The notes beneath the pieces are model-generated. The model saw nothing but the letters and a program-made list of their open reading frames with translations. It was not told the origin of the DNA and did not search any database. From positions 21,597,862-21,661,861 of the forward strand of contig NC_134675.1 of the NCBI RefSeq assembly GCF_030463565.1: 64,000 nucleotides of DNA, read 5' to 3'. The translations under genes were made by a program, and so were the position numbers. Every line of letters starts with the position of its first letter. Position 1 is the first letter of the stretch. This document shows, in pieces, positions 14,025-27,060 of the stretch. The DNA is from Pelecanus crispus (taxonomy: Eukaryota > Chordata > Aves > Pelecaniformes > Pelecanidae).

Positions 14025-14214
14025 CATTGATTTGGTAACACTGCTTCAAAAGCCTGTGACTTCTACCCAAGAGACAGAAGGCAACTCATTTGAGGCTCCC
14101 CAGCAGCAGAGCTTTGGCCAAGCCCTAGTCTTCACAAATTCTCAGCACAGCACCCAGGTGGCATCAGGAACTGGCAGCTCCAGTGCTGTAAACTCTTATT
14201 CTCCTCAAAGTCTG
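14025..14214 (+). CDS. UBAP2: UBAP2 coding exon
   Basis: Encodes the SIDLVTLLQKP block and a Ser/Gln-rich stretch with the conserved FGQALVFTNSQH motif. Low-complexity, probably disordered, as in the rest of the family. The acceptor is TTACAG; the donor is CTG|GTAAAG after SPQSL. Ends in phase 0. Confidence 0.94.
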
Positions 14215-14945
14215 GTAAAGTTATCTTAATCTTTCTAAATATTCTTAATGAGTAAATATTTCAGGTTAAACAACTTTTCCAGTACTGGTCATTTCATGGG
14301 ATGTTTCAGTATTTGTAAAATTCAGGTTGAAAACGTTGAAGGAATGGAATTCTTAATTCCATTCCTTCCATTCACACATGGGGGGGGAAGGGAAGGGATT
14401 ACTTTTTTTTCTGGTTTTGCGAAGTAGTTATACATGAAGTACTTGTATTAATTTTTGAGTAGAGAGTGGATGTGTTTACTGCATGCTGATTTAGGATGAA
14501 ATAATTTGTTTATAGTGAAGAGTTCTATGCCAGAAAACTATGATGTGTTATTTCCAAGCACATATTTGACTGCTTTTTGTGGAAACCTGCCTATTTCTGA
14601 GTCAATTGTGAGAGCTTGAAATTGGGCATTTGTATGTATTCTCTGAAAATCAGTTCAACTATTAGTAAATACGTGCTATTTGAGATGCATGGATTCAAGT
14701 AAATCAGTATTGTTGCAATCAGTGGTGGAAGTTGTATTGGTGATAACCAGAGAGAATCTGGCCATATGCTACAACTGCTGAATTTCTTATTGGTCGTTTA
14801 TTAGTAATCTAGGACTGAAGAGGTTTTGGTTGCTGCCAAATAGCAGCTGTAGGCATTGACCCTATGGTTATGTTCAAATTATTTATTAAATACTTAACTC
14901 CACTCCTTCCCCTCCTCTTATTTTTTTTTTTTCATCTTTTGGTAG
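14215..14945 (+). other. UBAP2: UBAP2 intron
   Basis: Short intron with a perfect 11-bp hairpin at 14341-14365 (GGAATGGAATT arms, CTT loop). No gene is seen. Confidence 0.6.
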
Positions 14946-15159
14946 TCTGCAGTTCTTTGTTCTGGCTTTGGAGAACTTGGATCCTCTAAATTGGCAAATT
15001 CTACTGGATCCCAAATCTTGGACCAATTGAAATCTCCAGGCTTGGGTCAGTTTACCTCTCAACAAAATAACAGTAGCTCTACCACCACTACCACAACTAC
15101 CATATCATCCTGGGATCTAAACCCACCCATTACTCAATCCTCAGTCCTTAGTCAGTTTG
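14946..15159 (+). CDS. UBAP2: UBAP2 coding exon
   Basis: Encodes SAVLCSGFGELG followed by ILDQLKSPGLGQF, a Thr/Ser run and WDLNPPITQSSVLSQF. The ILDQLK and SSVLSQ motifs are conserved in UBAP2. The acceptor is GGTAG after a long T-rich tract; the donor is TTTG|GTAAGT. Ends with the first base of a split Asp codon. Confidence 0.94.
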
Positions 15160-16585
15160 GTAAGTGCTTTGACATAGTTTTTTCTCTCTCTCTCTGTTAG
15201 CCTGTAAGATTTCTTAATGCCAATGACAGTTTAAAATGGCCTTAAATGAAAAGCTTTTTCTAAAAAAATATAATCCTAATAATACAATTGGTTACAACAC
15301 TAAGAGTTACACTTACTTGCTGGTAATAGACATTATGAGTATATCACAAACTAAGTTTTGATAGGTTTAAGCCTATCCATAAATGTCATTGCATCTTTAG
15401 AAGTTGTTGAGCCTTCATGTAATGACGTCTTTGACTTAATATGCTTTAATGTCTAAGTGGAACTTTAATGTGACTGTTTCTCAACAAATCCTGGAAAATA
15501 CTTATTTTCACTGTGCCTATGCTGCTTCTAGCTGAGTATAAGGTTGTACCATATTTTGTCTTTTTTTTCCCCCAATTTTTTCTCTTCTAACCATTACATG
15601 AATTTTGAGTGAGTACTATATAATTTCTTCATAATGTGCATTGCATTTCAGTGTTCTTTCCCTAATGTGAAGTCTACATGTGCTGAGAATGATGCAGATT
15701 ACCCATTTTGTCTATTCATAATTGTATAGATTTTTCATTTAATTGAGTAAAACTAGTAGAAACAGTGAAAATGACACAAACTTTTTTTTGCAGTGTAGTT
15801 ACTAACAGTATCCTCACTGTGAAGAGTGATAGCTCTCGTGTATGTTTCCAGATAGATAAGCAGCCAATTTGGTAGCATGCAGCAATTCTGAAAAAATGTT
15901 TACGTACATTTTAAGTTGCTTTCTAATGCACTTTACCAACTGAATAAAAAACCCTTCACATTGCAAATGCTGTGGATCTCTTACAGTTGTTGACCAGTGC
16001 TCACATTCACTGCCTGGTTTTCAGTGTCTGAAAAACATGAAAGGGGAAGACTTGGGGAAAAAAACTGTCAGTGTCCAGTGTCTCTTGACTTTCAGCCAGA
16101 TTGAGATGGTAGATGAATTCCTCTTTGTGTTGAAAATAATCTCCTTTGTAGGGGCAGGAAATCCTCACTCATAATACCTCTAAATTGCAACTCCAGACCC
16201 CTTGGAAGTAATCACAATTTATTGGCACAGTTAATTACAGTGAAACTTGCAGTGTTTGATTAAAATAATCCGTAACAGTTTTTGAGGCCTAATGTGTGAT
16301 AATATGTGACTGTATAGATAAGTTTGTTTTCATATTTTTGAAGAAAGCTAAGTAATGCCTGCCCACAGCTGTTTATTTAAAGTGGAGAATATCAAATGTT
16401 GGCCTTATTGCAGTGGTAATGTTCAATGTGAAACGTGTGTGATGTCTGAAAGAGACTTGCACACTCTATAAAATCATAGCTGTTGACTGTGTCAAGTCAC
16501 CCAGATTCTTTCATAAAGAGTAGAAGCATGAAGAGCAGAGTTTAATGCTTTAATTTTGATATTTCTTTTTCCCAATGCTGACCAG
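15160..16585 (+). other. UBAP2: UBAP2 intron
   Basis: AT-rich intron sequence; I see no gene or repeat in it. Confidence 0.6.
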
Positions 16586-16860
16586 ACTTTAAATCCCAGC
16601 CTGAACCATCCCCAGTTCTGAGCCAGCTGACCCAGCGACAGCAACAACAAATGCAGGCAGTCCCTGTTCCTCCTCCTGGGCTGGAGTCGTCCTCCTCCCA
16701 GGTAAAACTCCGTGAGCCATCACCAGTAGACACCTCTACAGCTGTTAGCAAAATGTTACAGCTCCCTGCTATATCTATGGATAACCAGGCAGTAACTGGC
16801 CATCAAACCCAGCAGAAACAGATAAAACCACCAAAACGGAGGATAACTCCAACATCCAAG
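16586..16860 (+). CDS. UBAP2: UBAP2 coding exon
   Basis: Encodes DFKSQPEPSPVLSQLTQRQQ, then PPPGLESSSSQVKLREPSP and ends at KRRITPTSK. Acceptor GACCAG, donor AAG|GTGGGT. A second donor-like CAG|GTAAAA occurs inside the exon at 16699-16705, but the reading frame and the family sequence (KLRE block) continue across it, so the long form is annotated. Confidence 0.94.
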
Positions 16861-17978
16861 GTGGGTAATTGAGTGGTGGCTTGTCCTTAGTAAACATATA
16901 AATATACAAAAGCTTGTATCAGAAATAGTGTGGCCAGCAGGACTAGGGAAGTGATTGTCCCTTTGTACGCAGTACTGGTGAGGCCGCACCTGGAATACTG
17001 TGTCCAGTGTTGGGCCCCTCGGTACAAGAAGGACATGGAGGTGCTGGAGTGTGTTCAGAGAAGGGCAACGAAGCTGGTGAAGGGTCTAGAGAACAGGCCT
17101 TATGAGGAGTGGCTGAGGGAACTGGGGTTGTTTAGCCTGGAGAAGAGGAGGCTGAGGGGAGACCTTATCGCTCTCTACAACTACCTGAACGGAGGTTGTA
17201 GTGAGGTGGGTGTCAGTCTCTTTTCCCAAGTAAGAGGTGATAGGATGAGAGGGAACGGCCTCAAGTTGTGCCAGGGGAGGTTTAGATTGGATATGAGGAA
17301 AAAATTCTTCACGAAAAGGGTTGTCAAGCATTGCCCAGGGAAGTGGTTGAATTGCCATCCCTGGAGGTATTTAAAAGACATGTAGATGTGGTGCTTAGGG
17401 ACATGGTTTAGTGGTGGACTGGTAGTGTTAGGTTTATGGTTGGACTCGATCTTAAGGGTCTTTTCCAACTTAAATGATTCTATGATTCTATTCTATATAT
17501 AAGTTGCTAGGGAGGAGAGCAAAGGCCATGGTCTATTTCTTGTTTATAAAGCAGGAAATTCTAAGCTTGATAGTTTTTAGGTCCAAAATTCAGTGGTGAT
17601 GTCTTTTCCAAGCACATATCTGATTGCTCTGTATGGAAAATGACTGTGGCCAAGTGATTTTGGATTGACTTAGTAGCCACAAGATGAATGTTGACTGAAG
17701 GGGGATAGACACGGATGACACTTTGATATTGTAGTATAGTATGGCTTACTCTTTCAGCTCCAGATCAGGGCACAGAATCAATTAATTTCAGGTTACAAGA
17801 ATGTAGTTAATTTATGTGATGTAAACTGGGGGGTTGTCGCAGATCTAGCTAGCAGTGAAGGCTGAGGCAATAACTGAAGAAGCCTGTAGTTTAAGGGAGG
17901 AGAGGGTGTCAGTTACTGATATCTTTAATACAGATAGTGCATGCAAAGGAATTACGGCTTTTTTTTCCCTCCTTTAAG
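16861..17978 (+). other. UBAP2: UBAP2 intron
   Basis: About half is a CR1 3' fragment (16912-17491) that starts only 51 bases after the exon. The rest shows no gene. Confidence 0.6.
16912..17491 (+). mobile_element. CR1 LINE, 3' fragment
   Basis: Encodes the end of CR1 ORF2 in a 151-codon open stretch ([19 protein letters not shown], then [20 protein letters not shown]), followed by the CR1 3'UTR and the end ATGATTCTATGATTCTA. 5'-truncated, + orientation, well preserved. Confidence 0.93.
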
Positions 17979-18151
17979 ATTCCTGCCTCTGCAGTGGAGA
18001 TGCCTGGATCAGCGGATGTGACAGGGTTAAATGTTCAGTTTGGAGCTCTGGAGTTTGGATCAGAGCCTGCGCTCCAAGAATTTGGATCAACTTCAAGCAG
18101 TGAGAATACCAGCCAGGCGGCCAACAATAGCTTATACTCAAAATCTGTAAA
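17979..18151 (+). CDS. UBAP2: UBAP2 coding exon with the lingerer/UBAP2 signature block
   Basis: Encodes IPASAVEMPGSADVTGLNVQ followed by FGALEFGSEPALQEFGS. This is the most conserved short block of the UBAP2/lingerer family (the former DUF3697 region). The donor is chosen as TAAA|GTACGT because it gives VNDPLNTSL across the junction with the next exon. The earlier GT (TCT|GTAAAG) would make an in-frame stop at the start of the next exon. Confidence 0.92.
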
Positions 18152-19251
18152 GTACGTGCGAGTTCCCCTTGTGCATTCTTACATGTCTTCTTTAAGGGGT
18201 CAAGTTTGTGCCAAAAAAATCAAGGTACAGTTACCATGTAATGGGAGGGGGAAATATGATGACTTGTAAGCTGTGTTTTCTGTGGATGGCATCTGAAAGG
18301 AGAAATTTATTTTCTAATGACAATCAAAATCTCCCTGGATGGGTTGATGTGAAGCTGGAGATGACATGAATATAAATAACCTTATAATAAGCTACCCTTT
18401 ATAGAATTGCTTTCTCATGTTTAATTGTCCTGATTTTCAAATTTGTTTGAGGGTTTGTTCCTCACAACCTGAATTTTTCTGCTTTTGATCCAGGAGAGGT
18501 GACCCTTGTGTACCACATATGTGTGTCAGTAGATTGGCACCAGATTACAGATCTGATGCTCCTATGGGATGAGAAAAGAAGCCAGGCTTTCAGTATGCAG
18601 AAGCTCTTACTGAAATGCTAAAATAGCCAATAATAAATGCCAATGTACCAGTAACCCATTTTTTTCTTCCTTATTCATTAAAAAATTGGCTTCAGTAAAA
18701 AGCTTCCTGAAGTTAATTCAGAAATACTAGTAAAAATGAATTTTCACATTCATTTCTATTCTGTAAATTATTTAAGCTGTTTAGAAAGTAAAACACTCCT
18801 GCATGTTTTAAAGTATTTTTTCCTCTTTGCATAGTTCATTCTGTTAGACTGCTACTGTAATGTTAGAATTCTATTGTAAAAAGAGACAGGGTGTTTCTCA
18901 TCTTATACCAGACTTTATGGATCTAATTGTTTAAAAAAGAGATTATGATCATTAATTTATCCTTTGAGAAGGTGTAAATAATATGACTGAAAAGTGCTTG
19001 TGTGGAAACCCTTGTTTTGATTGGGTTGGCAGGAAGAAGGTGAATGGTGCTTAGTGCAGCTGATGGTTTTGAAGCAGATTACTGGGGACCAGAGCAAAAT
19101 ATTTTTTCATTATTAGATTATCTAGTATAAATAATGTAGATTTGACTACATGTTTAAGGTAGTTCTAGATAAATGTATAGGAGCTGATATTTTCATGAAG
19201 GTGTTTGAGATGTTGTTTACCAAGATAATAAATAATTTTTACTTTTTCCAG
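18152..19251 (+). other. UBAP2: UBAP2 intron
   Basis: AT-rich; no gene or repeat recognised. Confidence 0.6.
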
Positions 19252-19462
19252 TGATCCTTTGAATACCTCTTTGCCAATATCCAATACAGTACAGGAGTCC
19301 ACCTACACAACTTCTGCCATCACCTCTTCCAGTCTGACCTGCTCATCCCAGAGCACTAGCCCAGTAACAACAACTTCCTCCTATGACCAGACTTCTGTGC
19401 ATAGTAGGGTAGTGTACCAAAGCTCCATGGCTCCGTCTGAATCAACCCCTGTTGCAGTTATG
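19252..19462 (+). CDS. UBAP2: UBAP2 coding exon
   Basis: Starts with one base completing Asn, then DPLNTSLPISNTVQ and a Ser/Thr-rich low-complexity stretch ending in STPVAVM. Acceptor TTCCAG, donor ATG|GTGAGT, phase 0 at the end. Contains the conserved SSYDQTSVH motif. Confidence 0.92.
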
Positions 19463-20648
19463 GTGAGTGAATTTTAGAAATAAGACCTTGAAAAAGGTGA
19501 AATCTTCTTATCTATGTTAGACTTGTATTACCCTGCTATGTTAATATTTTAACCAAGCCAAGTGGTATTTTTGATTCCCGAGTCCACCCTGTTATTTGTT
19601 TTTTCTTTTCCTATTTCCATTTTTTGTATTTGGGATATGAGAGCTTCTGATTTTATGGGTTTTGACATCTTAAATTGCTGTTTGACCTTTTTTCTTAGTA
19701 ATACTTAACATTCTAGTTGAGCTTCCTTCCCTGAAGCTTAGCTTTTAAAAAAGGAACTATCTCTGTGTGTAAATATTAGTCATGGTATTTTGCCATAACT
19801 TGACAGTTTCTATCCAAAGGTATGTTATTTATTAAATTTATATGGCAACTAGCAAATGGATCCCAAACTGTTTGTGGCCCCTCCAGCATTACTCTTTTGT
19901 TGGATTTAAACAGCATTGGAAATTTAGTTTCATGTTTTATTTTAAAAAGTATAGGGAGAGGTCTAATCTAGGACAGAGAGGACCTCTCGGAAGATATTCA
20001 AAAGCACCTACTCTCTTTGTATATGGAATGTAGGTTTGTTTTAAGAGAACTTGATTTATTAAATGTTTAAGGAACTTGTGAGAGTCTGTAAGTTGATTTA
20101 CTTCTGGCCTTTGTTATGCAATGGCTCAGTCACACTTGTCTTCTGCACTAGCTCGTATGTACTGGTGAGGATCAAGCATAGACTATCCACTTCTGTACTC
20201 CAGCGTTATCAAAAAAACAACTGGAGCTTCTCAAGTCTTATCTTTCAATGGAAAAAAATTGGCGTCTCTGTGTAACTTGGATAGTTAAAATTGTGAGTTT
20301 CATTAGATCAAAAGCACAACCATTTCCTATATGTTAATGCAATTCTTTCTTTCATATCTGTGTGAACCTGAAGTTTATGTTATATACAGTACATGGGAAG
20401 GTCTCCTGCTGATGGGTGTAGTATGGGCAGTGTATGGGATTCTGTATGTTCAGGACACCTTGCACTTGAGACAACTTTATTATGTGGTTTTGTTAAAGGC
20501 AGTAAAAAGTTAATTTTCTGCCTTTTTTTGTCTTTCAATTTAGAATGAATATAGAATTTTGCATGAAGCATGTTCCATGTTTGATTCAGTCTGAACATGT
20601 AACATACCTCTAAGATGATTTATTCATTCATTTCTTCTTTGTTTACAG
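19463..20648 (+). other. UBAP2: UBAP2 intron
   Basis: No gene or repeat recognised. Confidence 0.6.
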
Positions 20649-20688
20649 AATGGGCACAGTGGTGTTAGAACACAGGCAACTCTTGACA
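20649..20688 (+). CDS. UBAP2: UBAP2 short coding exon (40 nt)
   Basis: Encodes NGHSGVRTQATLD plus the first base of Thr. It is too short to be found as an ORF, but it links the flanking exons in frame, has TTTACAG before it and GTAAGT after it, and matches the NGH...QTLD block of the family. Because 40 is not a multiple of three, skipping it would shift the frame. Confidence 0.88.
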
Positions 20689-23408
20689 GTAAGTTTACAA
20701 AGCTTGGTTGTGCATGGGACTTTCTGATCTTTCCTTACTACTTGCTGTGCGCACAACTGTAGCAGTGACGTCTGGTTTAAGGTTTTACATTGTTCTTGCT
20801 GGCTAATTTGTGGCTGACCCATTTGAGTTTATTTTGTACTTGCATAGGATACACTGCTTGCTTCTTGACTAAAACTAAAGTATGAAAGCAGCCTTATTAA
20901 ATCTACAAACCTAAGCAGTCTTAGAATTAGAGAAGCTGCTTTGCTGCTTTTTCTTTTGAATTTATCTGCCAAAAATTAATATAAAATTAAAATTTAATAT
21001 AAAATTTCTTAGCAATTCTTCCGATTCGCAGTTGGGAAGCTGTGAGTAGCATTTAGCTGTAATGAAACAGTCACATTCTTTGAATGCACCTCTCACTGGG
21101 TTTAGTGCTACTTCTGCCCTGTTAGAAGCCTGGAGGGAATAAGGGTGACTAACATGCTCCCTCTGCCGGGTAGCTTGCTGCCTTGCAGTGGGGTAGCAAT
21201 AACACAGTACTGGCTCTGATACAGGCATTACTGTTATCTTCATCTTGGCCTGTTTCTGATGTGGTATTTTACTTGTAGCATCCCTACAGCTTTCTTCCTG
21301 GAGTTAAAATAATTATAGTATTTACTCTTCTGACCTTTATGTGCTGCTCTGTGGAAGTTTTCAAGGGCAGCAGTGTGAATTAACATCTTTTGGAATTTCA
21401 ATACTTCAATTTTAGGTCTGTCCTCCTCTTAAACATCTCTTCAGGTAGGTCATTAGTTGGGGTGGCCTTTTTGGGTTTTTTTTATACTTCTGAGTAGAAA
21501 GTTGAGAATTCACACCTGTAAACAGTGTCTTGTTAGTGCCAAGTTCAATTTAAATGAGCAGGAGGAGTGTATATGCCCAAAGAGTTACCACTTAAAAGAT
21601 TGTTATATATAAAGACAGATTTTCAAGTGGAAAACTTTTACTCTCGTGTACAGAATTAATAAACAATTTATGAAATTCACTACAGACTTGTATTTTTGCT
21701 ATGGAAAACAAAGATCTGAGAATTCCTAGTATTTTTGTAATTATTCTCTAACAGCTTTATTAGTCCCTTTTTCTATGCCAGTTTCCTTGAGAACACTTTT
21801 GGGTTTTTCTGTATCTCAAGCACATAAACTGGAATCAGTCTTCTTCCATGTATCTATGTCATGCATCCAAATAATTTTGAAATTCCCTTCTTAACATTTG
21901 AAAGTACTGACCTTTTCCCTTCTGTATGTGCTGATAATATTCTTAGTTGTTCACCTCTCATCTTTGCTGCTATTGTCCTTTAATATCCAGATCCCATGCT
22001 TCCTAAACCCTTAGTTCAAAGTGTGACTGATATGTAATAATTCTGACCATCCTACTTGTCTCCTGGTTTTCTTTGTCTTGCACATAGTGTTCAGGCATCT
22101 TGTAAGGGGTCTTAATGAAGATGGTGATTCTGTCCCTTGTATTAAGGGCATCTACTTTTACTTCAAGGAGGGAACCCTGTTCTAAATGTATTGAGAGTTG
22201 TAAAGGTTATTTACTTATTTTTATATGTATCTTGCCAGGAGGTATCAGGTGATATAGTTGCCTTCTTCATAACTAGGTTTCTGTTTGTCACTTGAATTTC
22301 CTTTTCTGTTGTCAGTTACCCTCATACTTATTGCTAAGGACAAAACCTTTTGATTTCTGTTTGCATAGCACCCAATCCAGCAACCTGACTTGGGTCATTT
22401 AGCAAGGAAACCACACCAATAATGTGAACAAACTGTGATGTGTAACTTCCAAGCGTGTATCTGACTTTTGGTGACCATTCTAAGACTGTTTTCACATGCA
22501 TTGCAAGTTAGTGATGATCCACTGGGTAGCGGTCTCTGGTGTGGTATGGAAGCATGGTGCAGCAGAAGGCAGGGCTCAACTCTGAGTTTTATTGGTGGGT
22601 GAGTGTCTCTAATTCTGTGCATTATCTTTGGAGGACAAGAGATAAATGTAGAAACAGCTGGGAACTATGTTGGGCAGTAGAGTTGTTCAGTGTCTTATTA
22701 CGGTATAGTGATCCTTTGGAAAGGCATGTCTGTGGTAAACAAGTTCTACTCTGTATAGACTAAAAAGTAATATTAATGCTAAACACTTTTTGTTATTTAG
22801 GTCAAATAAAGACAATATTTGACAACTCTTTAGCCATTAAAAGTGCTTAATGCTGTGCTCAATCGTGGCCTTTTACTGTAGCTTCTTTTATTCTACTGCA
22901 TTACACATTTGACTCAGTTCTCCAAACTGGTAAGTTGTATGTGCCCTTGTACTCCAGCGATCTAAGTCTCAAACATCAAAGGTGCCATGTAGGTTGGAAT
23001 GAAGAAGCAGAGCTGTAGGTAAAAGCAGATTTGTACAGTGCCTTGAAAAGCGCAAATGACTTTTGTTTACGGAACCAAACGCAAGGAATTTTAAAATGAG
23101 GATTGACTTGCAAGCAAAAGTTAGTAATCCATATAGTGGGAGGTAAAGTGCAGAAGACTGTAGTTTACTACACGTGTAGCAGTCAAAATTATAAATCTAT
23201 TGTAGGTGAAGAGCTTAAAGGGAAAAAATGATAGTTCTGTTGCTGTTTGACTTTTCCTTAATAGCTAGATTGCTTGATACCGTTACTGGTTCTTAATGGT
23301 CAGGTTTTTGTAAACCAAGGGGAGAATACTAATGTGTTCCTGGATCCAGGCTGGGATATCAGGTATGCTGGAACTCGTATTTGAATGCCTCTTTTTAACT
23401 TGTTGCAG
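20689..23408 (+). other. UBAP2: UBAP2 intron
   Basis: No gene recognised. A short block near 22437-22465 resembles two others at 14538 and 17597 (see findings). Confidence 0.6.
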
Positions 23409-23592
23409 CTACTCCATCAGTTCCAGCACCTAAGACAGAGCCTTCTCCTTCGCTACCTTCTGCTGGTTCTCTGCCTAGCGTGGTATCCACCACTGCTTCG
23501 CTTCTTCCTTCAGCATCGCAGCACGCGGCAGCATTGCCCAGCTTGCCTCAGTCCAGTGATTTGGCCAGCAGCTCGCTTTCCCAGTTAAGCAG
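23409..23592 (+). CDS. UBAP2: UBAP2 coding exon
   Basis: Encodes TPSVPAPKTEPSPSLPSAGS and a Ser/Ala-rich stretch ending in SSLSQLS. Acceptor TTGCAG, donor AGCAG|GTACAG. The reading frame used here is not the longest open frame of the region; it is set by the phases of both neighbours. Confidence 0.9.
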
Positions 23593-24249
23593 GTACAGTA
23601 GGAGCTGTGATAAACTGAAAGGGGTTTAATTTTGGGGAAAGGGCAAACGTGAGGGTGGTTGTGTATGGGGCTGTCGGACACCAGGGTCCCCTTTTCTGAC
23701 ATTAACTAGAATTAGGAGAGAGATTCAGAAGAGACCAGGATGTTTCTGGCTGCAAAGTATGAGCACTGGGCTGCCTCTTAATGATAGAGCAGCTGCTGCC
23801 CTCAAGTTTTCATTGTGTATAAACAACTTTGTGTTTCAAGGGGCTCTTGCTTCAATCATGCCAGCTAAATTGATTCCCCCACTTTGTTTTTCCTACTTTG
23901 TCCACAGTATCTGCTGTTTGTTTAGTGTTGTATGTTTGAAATCATTCCTTAACAGTTTACTTCCTGGCTACTTTTGAAATATTGTGGTTTCATTTATATT
24001 TGTATTTTTTAAAATTAAAAATCAGAAATAATTCCACAGGGACAGTGTGTGGTTTCTTTTTTTTTCCTTTTTCTAAGACATTTCCTTAAGACACTTTGAA
24101 CTACAAGATTGGCATTCCTGGAAGTGCATTTAGCACAGCTTAGCTTGTTTGCACATCTGTCTGATTTTTCAGTGCCTGTTACTTGAGCTTCGTCCTCAGA
24201 CAGGTGACATCTGAGGCTATACTGGTTGAGTTATATTTTAATACTCACC

Positions 24250-25393
24250 TGTATTGGGTTTGCATGGCAAGGTTTTGGTAGCGGGGGGGGCTACAGGGGT
24301 GGCTTCTGTGAGAAGCTGCTAGAATCTTACCCTATGTCCAATAGAGCCAATGCCAGCCGGTTCCAAGATGGACCTGCTACTGGCCAAGGCCGAGCCAATC
24401 AGCGACAGTGGTAGCACCTCTGTGATAACATATTTAAGGGGGGGGGGGGGGGGGGGGGGAAGACGGGACAAAAAAACCAAACAAACCTCCAGGACACAAA
24501 GTGCAGCTGGAGTGAGGAGTGAGAATATGAGAGAAGGACGACTCTGCAGACACCAAGGTCAGTGAAGAAGGAGGGGGAAGAGGTGCTCCAGGCACCAGAG
24601 CAGAGATTCCCCTGCAGCCCATGGTGAGGCAGGCTGTCCCCCTGCAGCCCATGGAGGTTAATGGTGGAGCAGATATCCACCTGCAGCCCATGGAGGACCC
24701 CAAGCTGGAGCAGGTGGATGTGCCTGAAGGAGGCTGTGACCCTGTGGGAAGCCTGTGCTGGAGCAGGCTCCTGGCGCAGGACCCATGGAGAGAGAGGAAC
24801 CCATGCTGGAGCAGGTTTGCTGTGGCAGGAGTTGTAACCCTGTGGGGGACCCACGCTGGAGCAGTTTGTGAAGAACCGTAGCCCATGGGAAGGACCCACA
24901 TTGGAGAAGTTTGTGGAGGACTGTCTCCTGTGGGAGGGACCCCATGCTGGAGCAGGGGAAGAGTGTGAGGAGTCCTCCCCTTGAGGAGGAAGGAGCAGCA
25001 GAGACAGCATGTGATGAACTGACTGCAACCCCCATTCCCCATCCCCCTGAGCCACTCAGGGGGAGGAGGTAGAGAATTTGGGAGTGAAGTTGAGCCTGGG
25101 AAGCAGGGAGGGTTGGGGGGAAGGTGTTTTAAGATTTGGTTTTATTTCTCATTACCCTACACATGTTCTCAGTTCTCTCTCCTACTCAGTTTTGATTGGT
25201 AATAAATTAAACTAATTTTCCCCAGGTTGAGTCTGTTTTGCCTGTGACAGTAATTGCTGAGTGACCTCTCCCTGTCTTTATCTTGACCCATGAGCATTTT
25301 TGTTATATTTTCTCTCCCCTGTCCAGTTGAGAAGGGGAGTGATAGAGCAGCTTTGGTGGGCACTTGGCATCCAGCCAGTGTCAACCCACCACA
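24250..25393 (+). mobile_element. Solo LTR, + orientation (1144 bp)
   Basis: Begins TGTATTGGGTTTGCATGG and ends TCAACCCACCACA. Flanks TCACC (24245-24249) and TCACA (25394-25398) agree in four of five bases, as expected for an old 5-bp target duplication. Contains a poly-G run (about 24440-24459), imperfect internal repeats with CCTGCAGCCCATGG at three places between 24608 and 24695, and an AATAAA at 25201. A 218-codon antisense open frame here is a by-product. Confidence 0.8.
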
Positions 25394-27060
25394 TCACATT
25401 TGTACTGCATTTGTTAATGTAAGAAACTAATTTGATGGGCTATCACACTTTTTTTTTCTGTTTCACAGGTAGGACATGGTTGATTCTCTTTTAATACACT
25501 AGTGTTTTCTGTTGAATAAAATGGTAAATATGTCAAATAGGAAGAATTGCTCCATTCGCATTAGAAACATCATCTCCCCACGTTTGTTTGAAAAGCTATG
25601 TACAGTGGTAGAAATTTTAGTTGGAGGATTGATGCTGTTAGACAGATACCAAGCACCATGCTTAGATGATTCCTGAATTCCAAGTATGTATGACTTGGTT
25701 GTGCTGGTGACTCTTGTCTGTCTCTGCTGTAGGTCAGATGGCCAATTAAGGCTTATTAGAAAAGCTGGGGAGAGCAGGCAAGGGAGTGGTTTAAAACCAT
25801 ATGTTGGACTGAACCATTTCTTTCCTTGCTGCCTGAAGTGGTGTCATTATAATTCCTGGAGATGGGGAACAGTTTTAAAGAGTCGAAGTAAAATTAATCT
25901 ATGAAACTGCCAAGATTTATTCTGATCCCATGCCTTGGAGAGCTGCCAGAAGTGTTTGCCCTTAAATTAGGGCATATAATTTAGCCTGCAGCTTTGTTAT
26001 GAAAACTGCTGCATTTTCTTGTGGCTATTTCCATAGAGAATACTAAAATATTTGTTATGGTTAGGATCTCTCTTGCTTCTGATTTCATGTGAGGAGGGGC
26101 TTTTTGAGCACCAAACAATACATATTTTTTATGGCTTTGTTTTGTTTGCCTTTGTTCAGTGTTCATTTTGTTTATTCTATGTTGTACTCTAATGTTCTTG
26201 ATGTCAAATTTAAGGTATAACTTTTGTCAGTGTAAATGTTTAAGAACCAGTTTCAGTCACCTTTCAGGGAGACATTTAAAGATCTTTGGATTACAGATGA
26301 ATGTCAGTGCTGCTGTTGCTGCCAAAAGTTCACAGGCCTGGTCAGCTAGGGGAAAAAAGATGGTGCTAAAGCAGAGTTGCTTCCTAAAATTAAGTTATCT
26401 GCAGATGTTTTTCACCAGTCTTATACATACACTGTAAGATATGAAAATAAAGAATCCCCTGAACTGGTAGTTCCAATTCATTTTTTCAAAGAGGAAATGG
26501 CTTTTGGTGGGGTGTAATTGATTAAATTGCCAGATTCTGTAGTAGTATGTCTAATTTTTGGGCTTTCACAGATGCTCTTCATTTGCTGTGGTTTTTTTTG
26601 GTGGGTGGTGGTTTGGGTTTGGTTTTTGTTTGTTTGGGGTTTTTTTGTGTTTTGGGGTTTTTTTTTGAGCCCTGTCTTTTGAGAGAGTATTGGGGCTTTT
26701 GGCAGAGTTATGGGGCAAATGAACTGCAGTTCTAATTGGTTGAACTAATGTCATGCAGGTTATGTGAGAAATACCATAGTGAGTCAAACCAAAGCACTGC
26801 CTCACCTAATTAATACCTGTGCCCCATGGCAGGTAGCAGCAGTTGCTCAGGGAAAGAATGAGAAACAAGCCATGTCTTGTGTGAAACCTTCTTCTGGTTT
26901 TGGACTTTACATGTCTTGGAGTCATTGCTACATAATTCCTGAAGCAGCTATTGATTTTCTAAAAATATAGTAAATTGATAAATACAAATGAATGGTGTAT
27001 TAGATGTTTCTTGTTTAGTAATAGTTGTCTCTGTACTTGAATTTTTTTCATTAAACAGTA

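Noticed and set aside
22510..22585. C/D-box snoRNA in a UBAP2 intron (GTGATGA ... CTGA)
   Set aside because: UBAP2 hosts snoRNAs in mammals, so I looked. The boxes are about 65 bases apart, but no terminal stem is seen. Similar weak pairs at 12257 and 18256 are too short.
24399..25055. 218-codon antisense ORF
   Set aside because: Lies wholly in a solo LTR and comes from its internal repeats.
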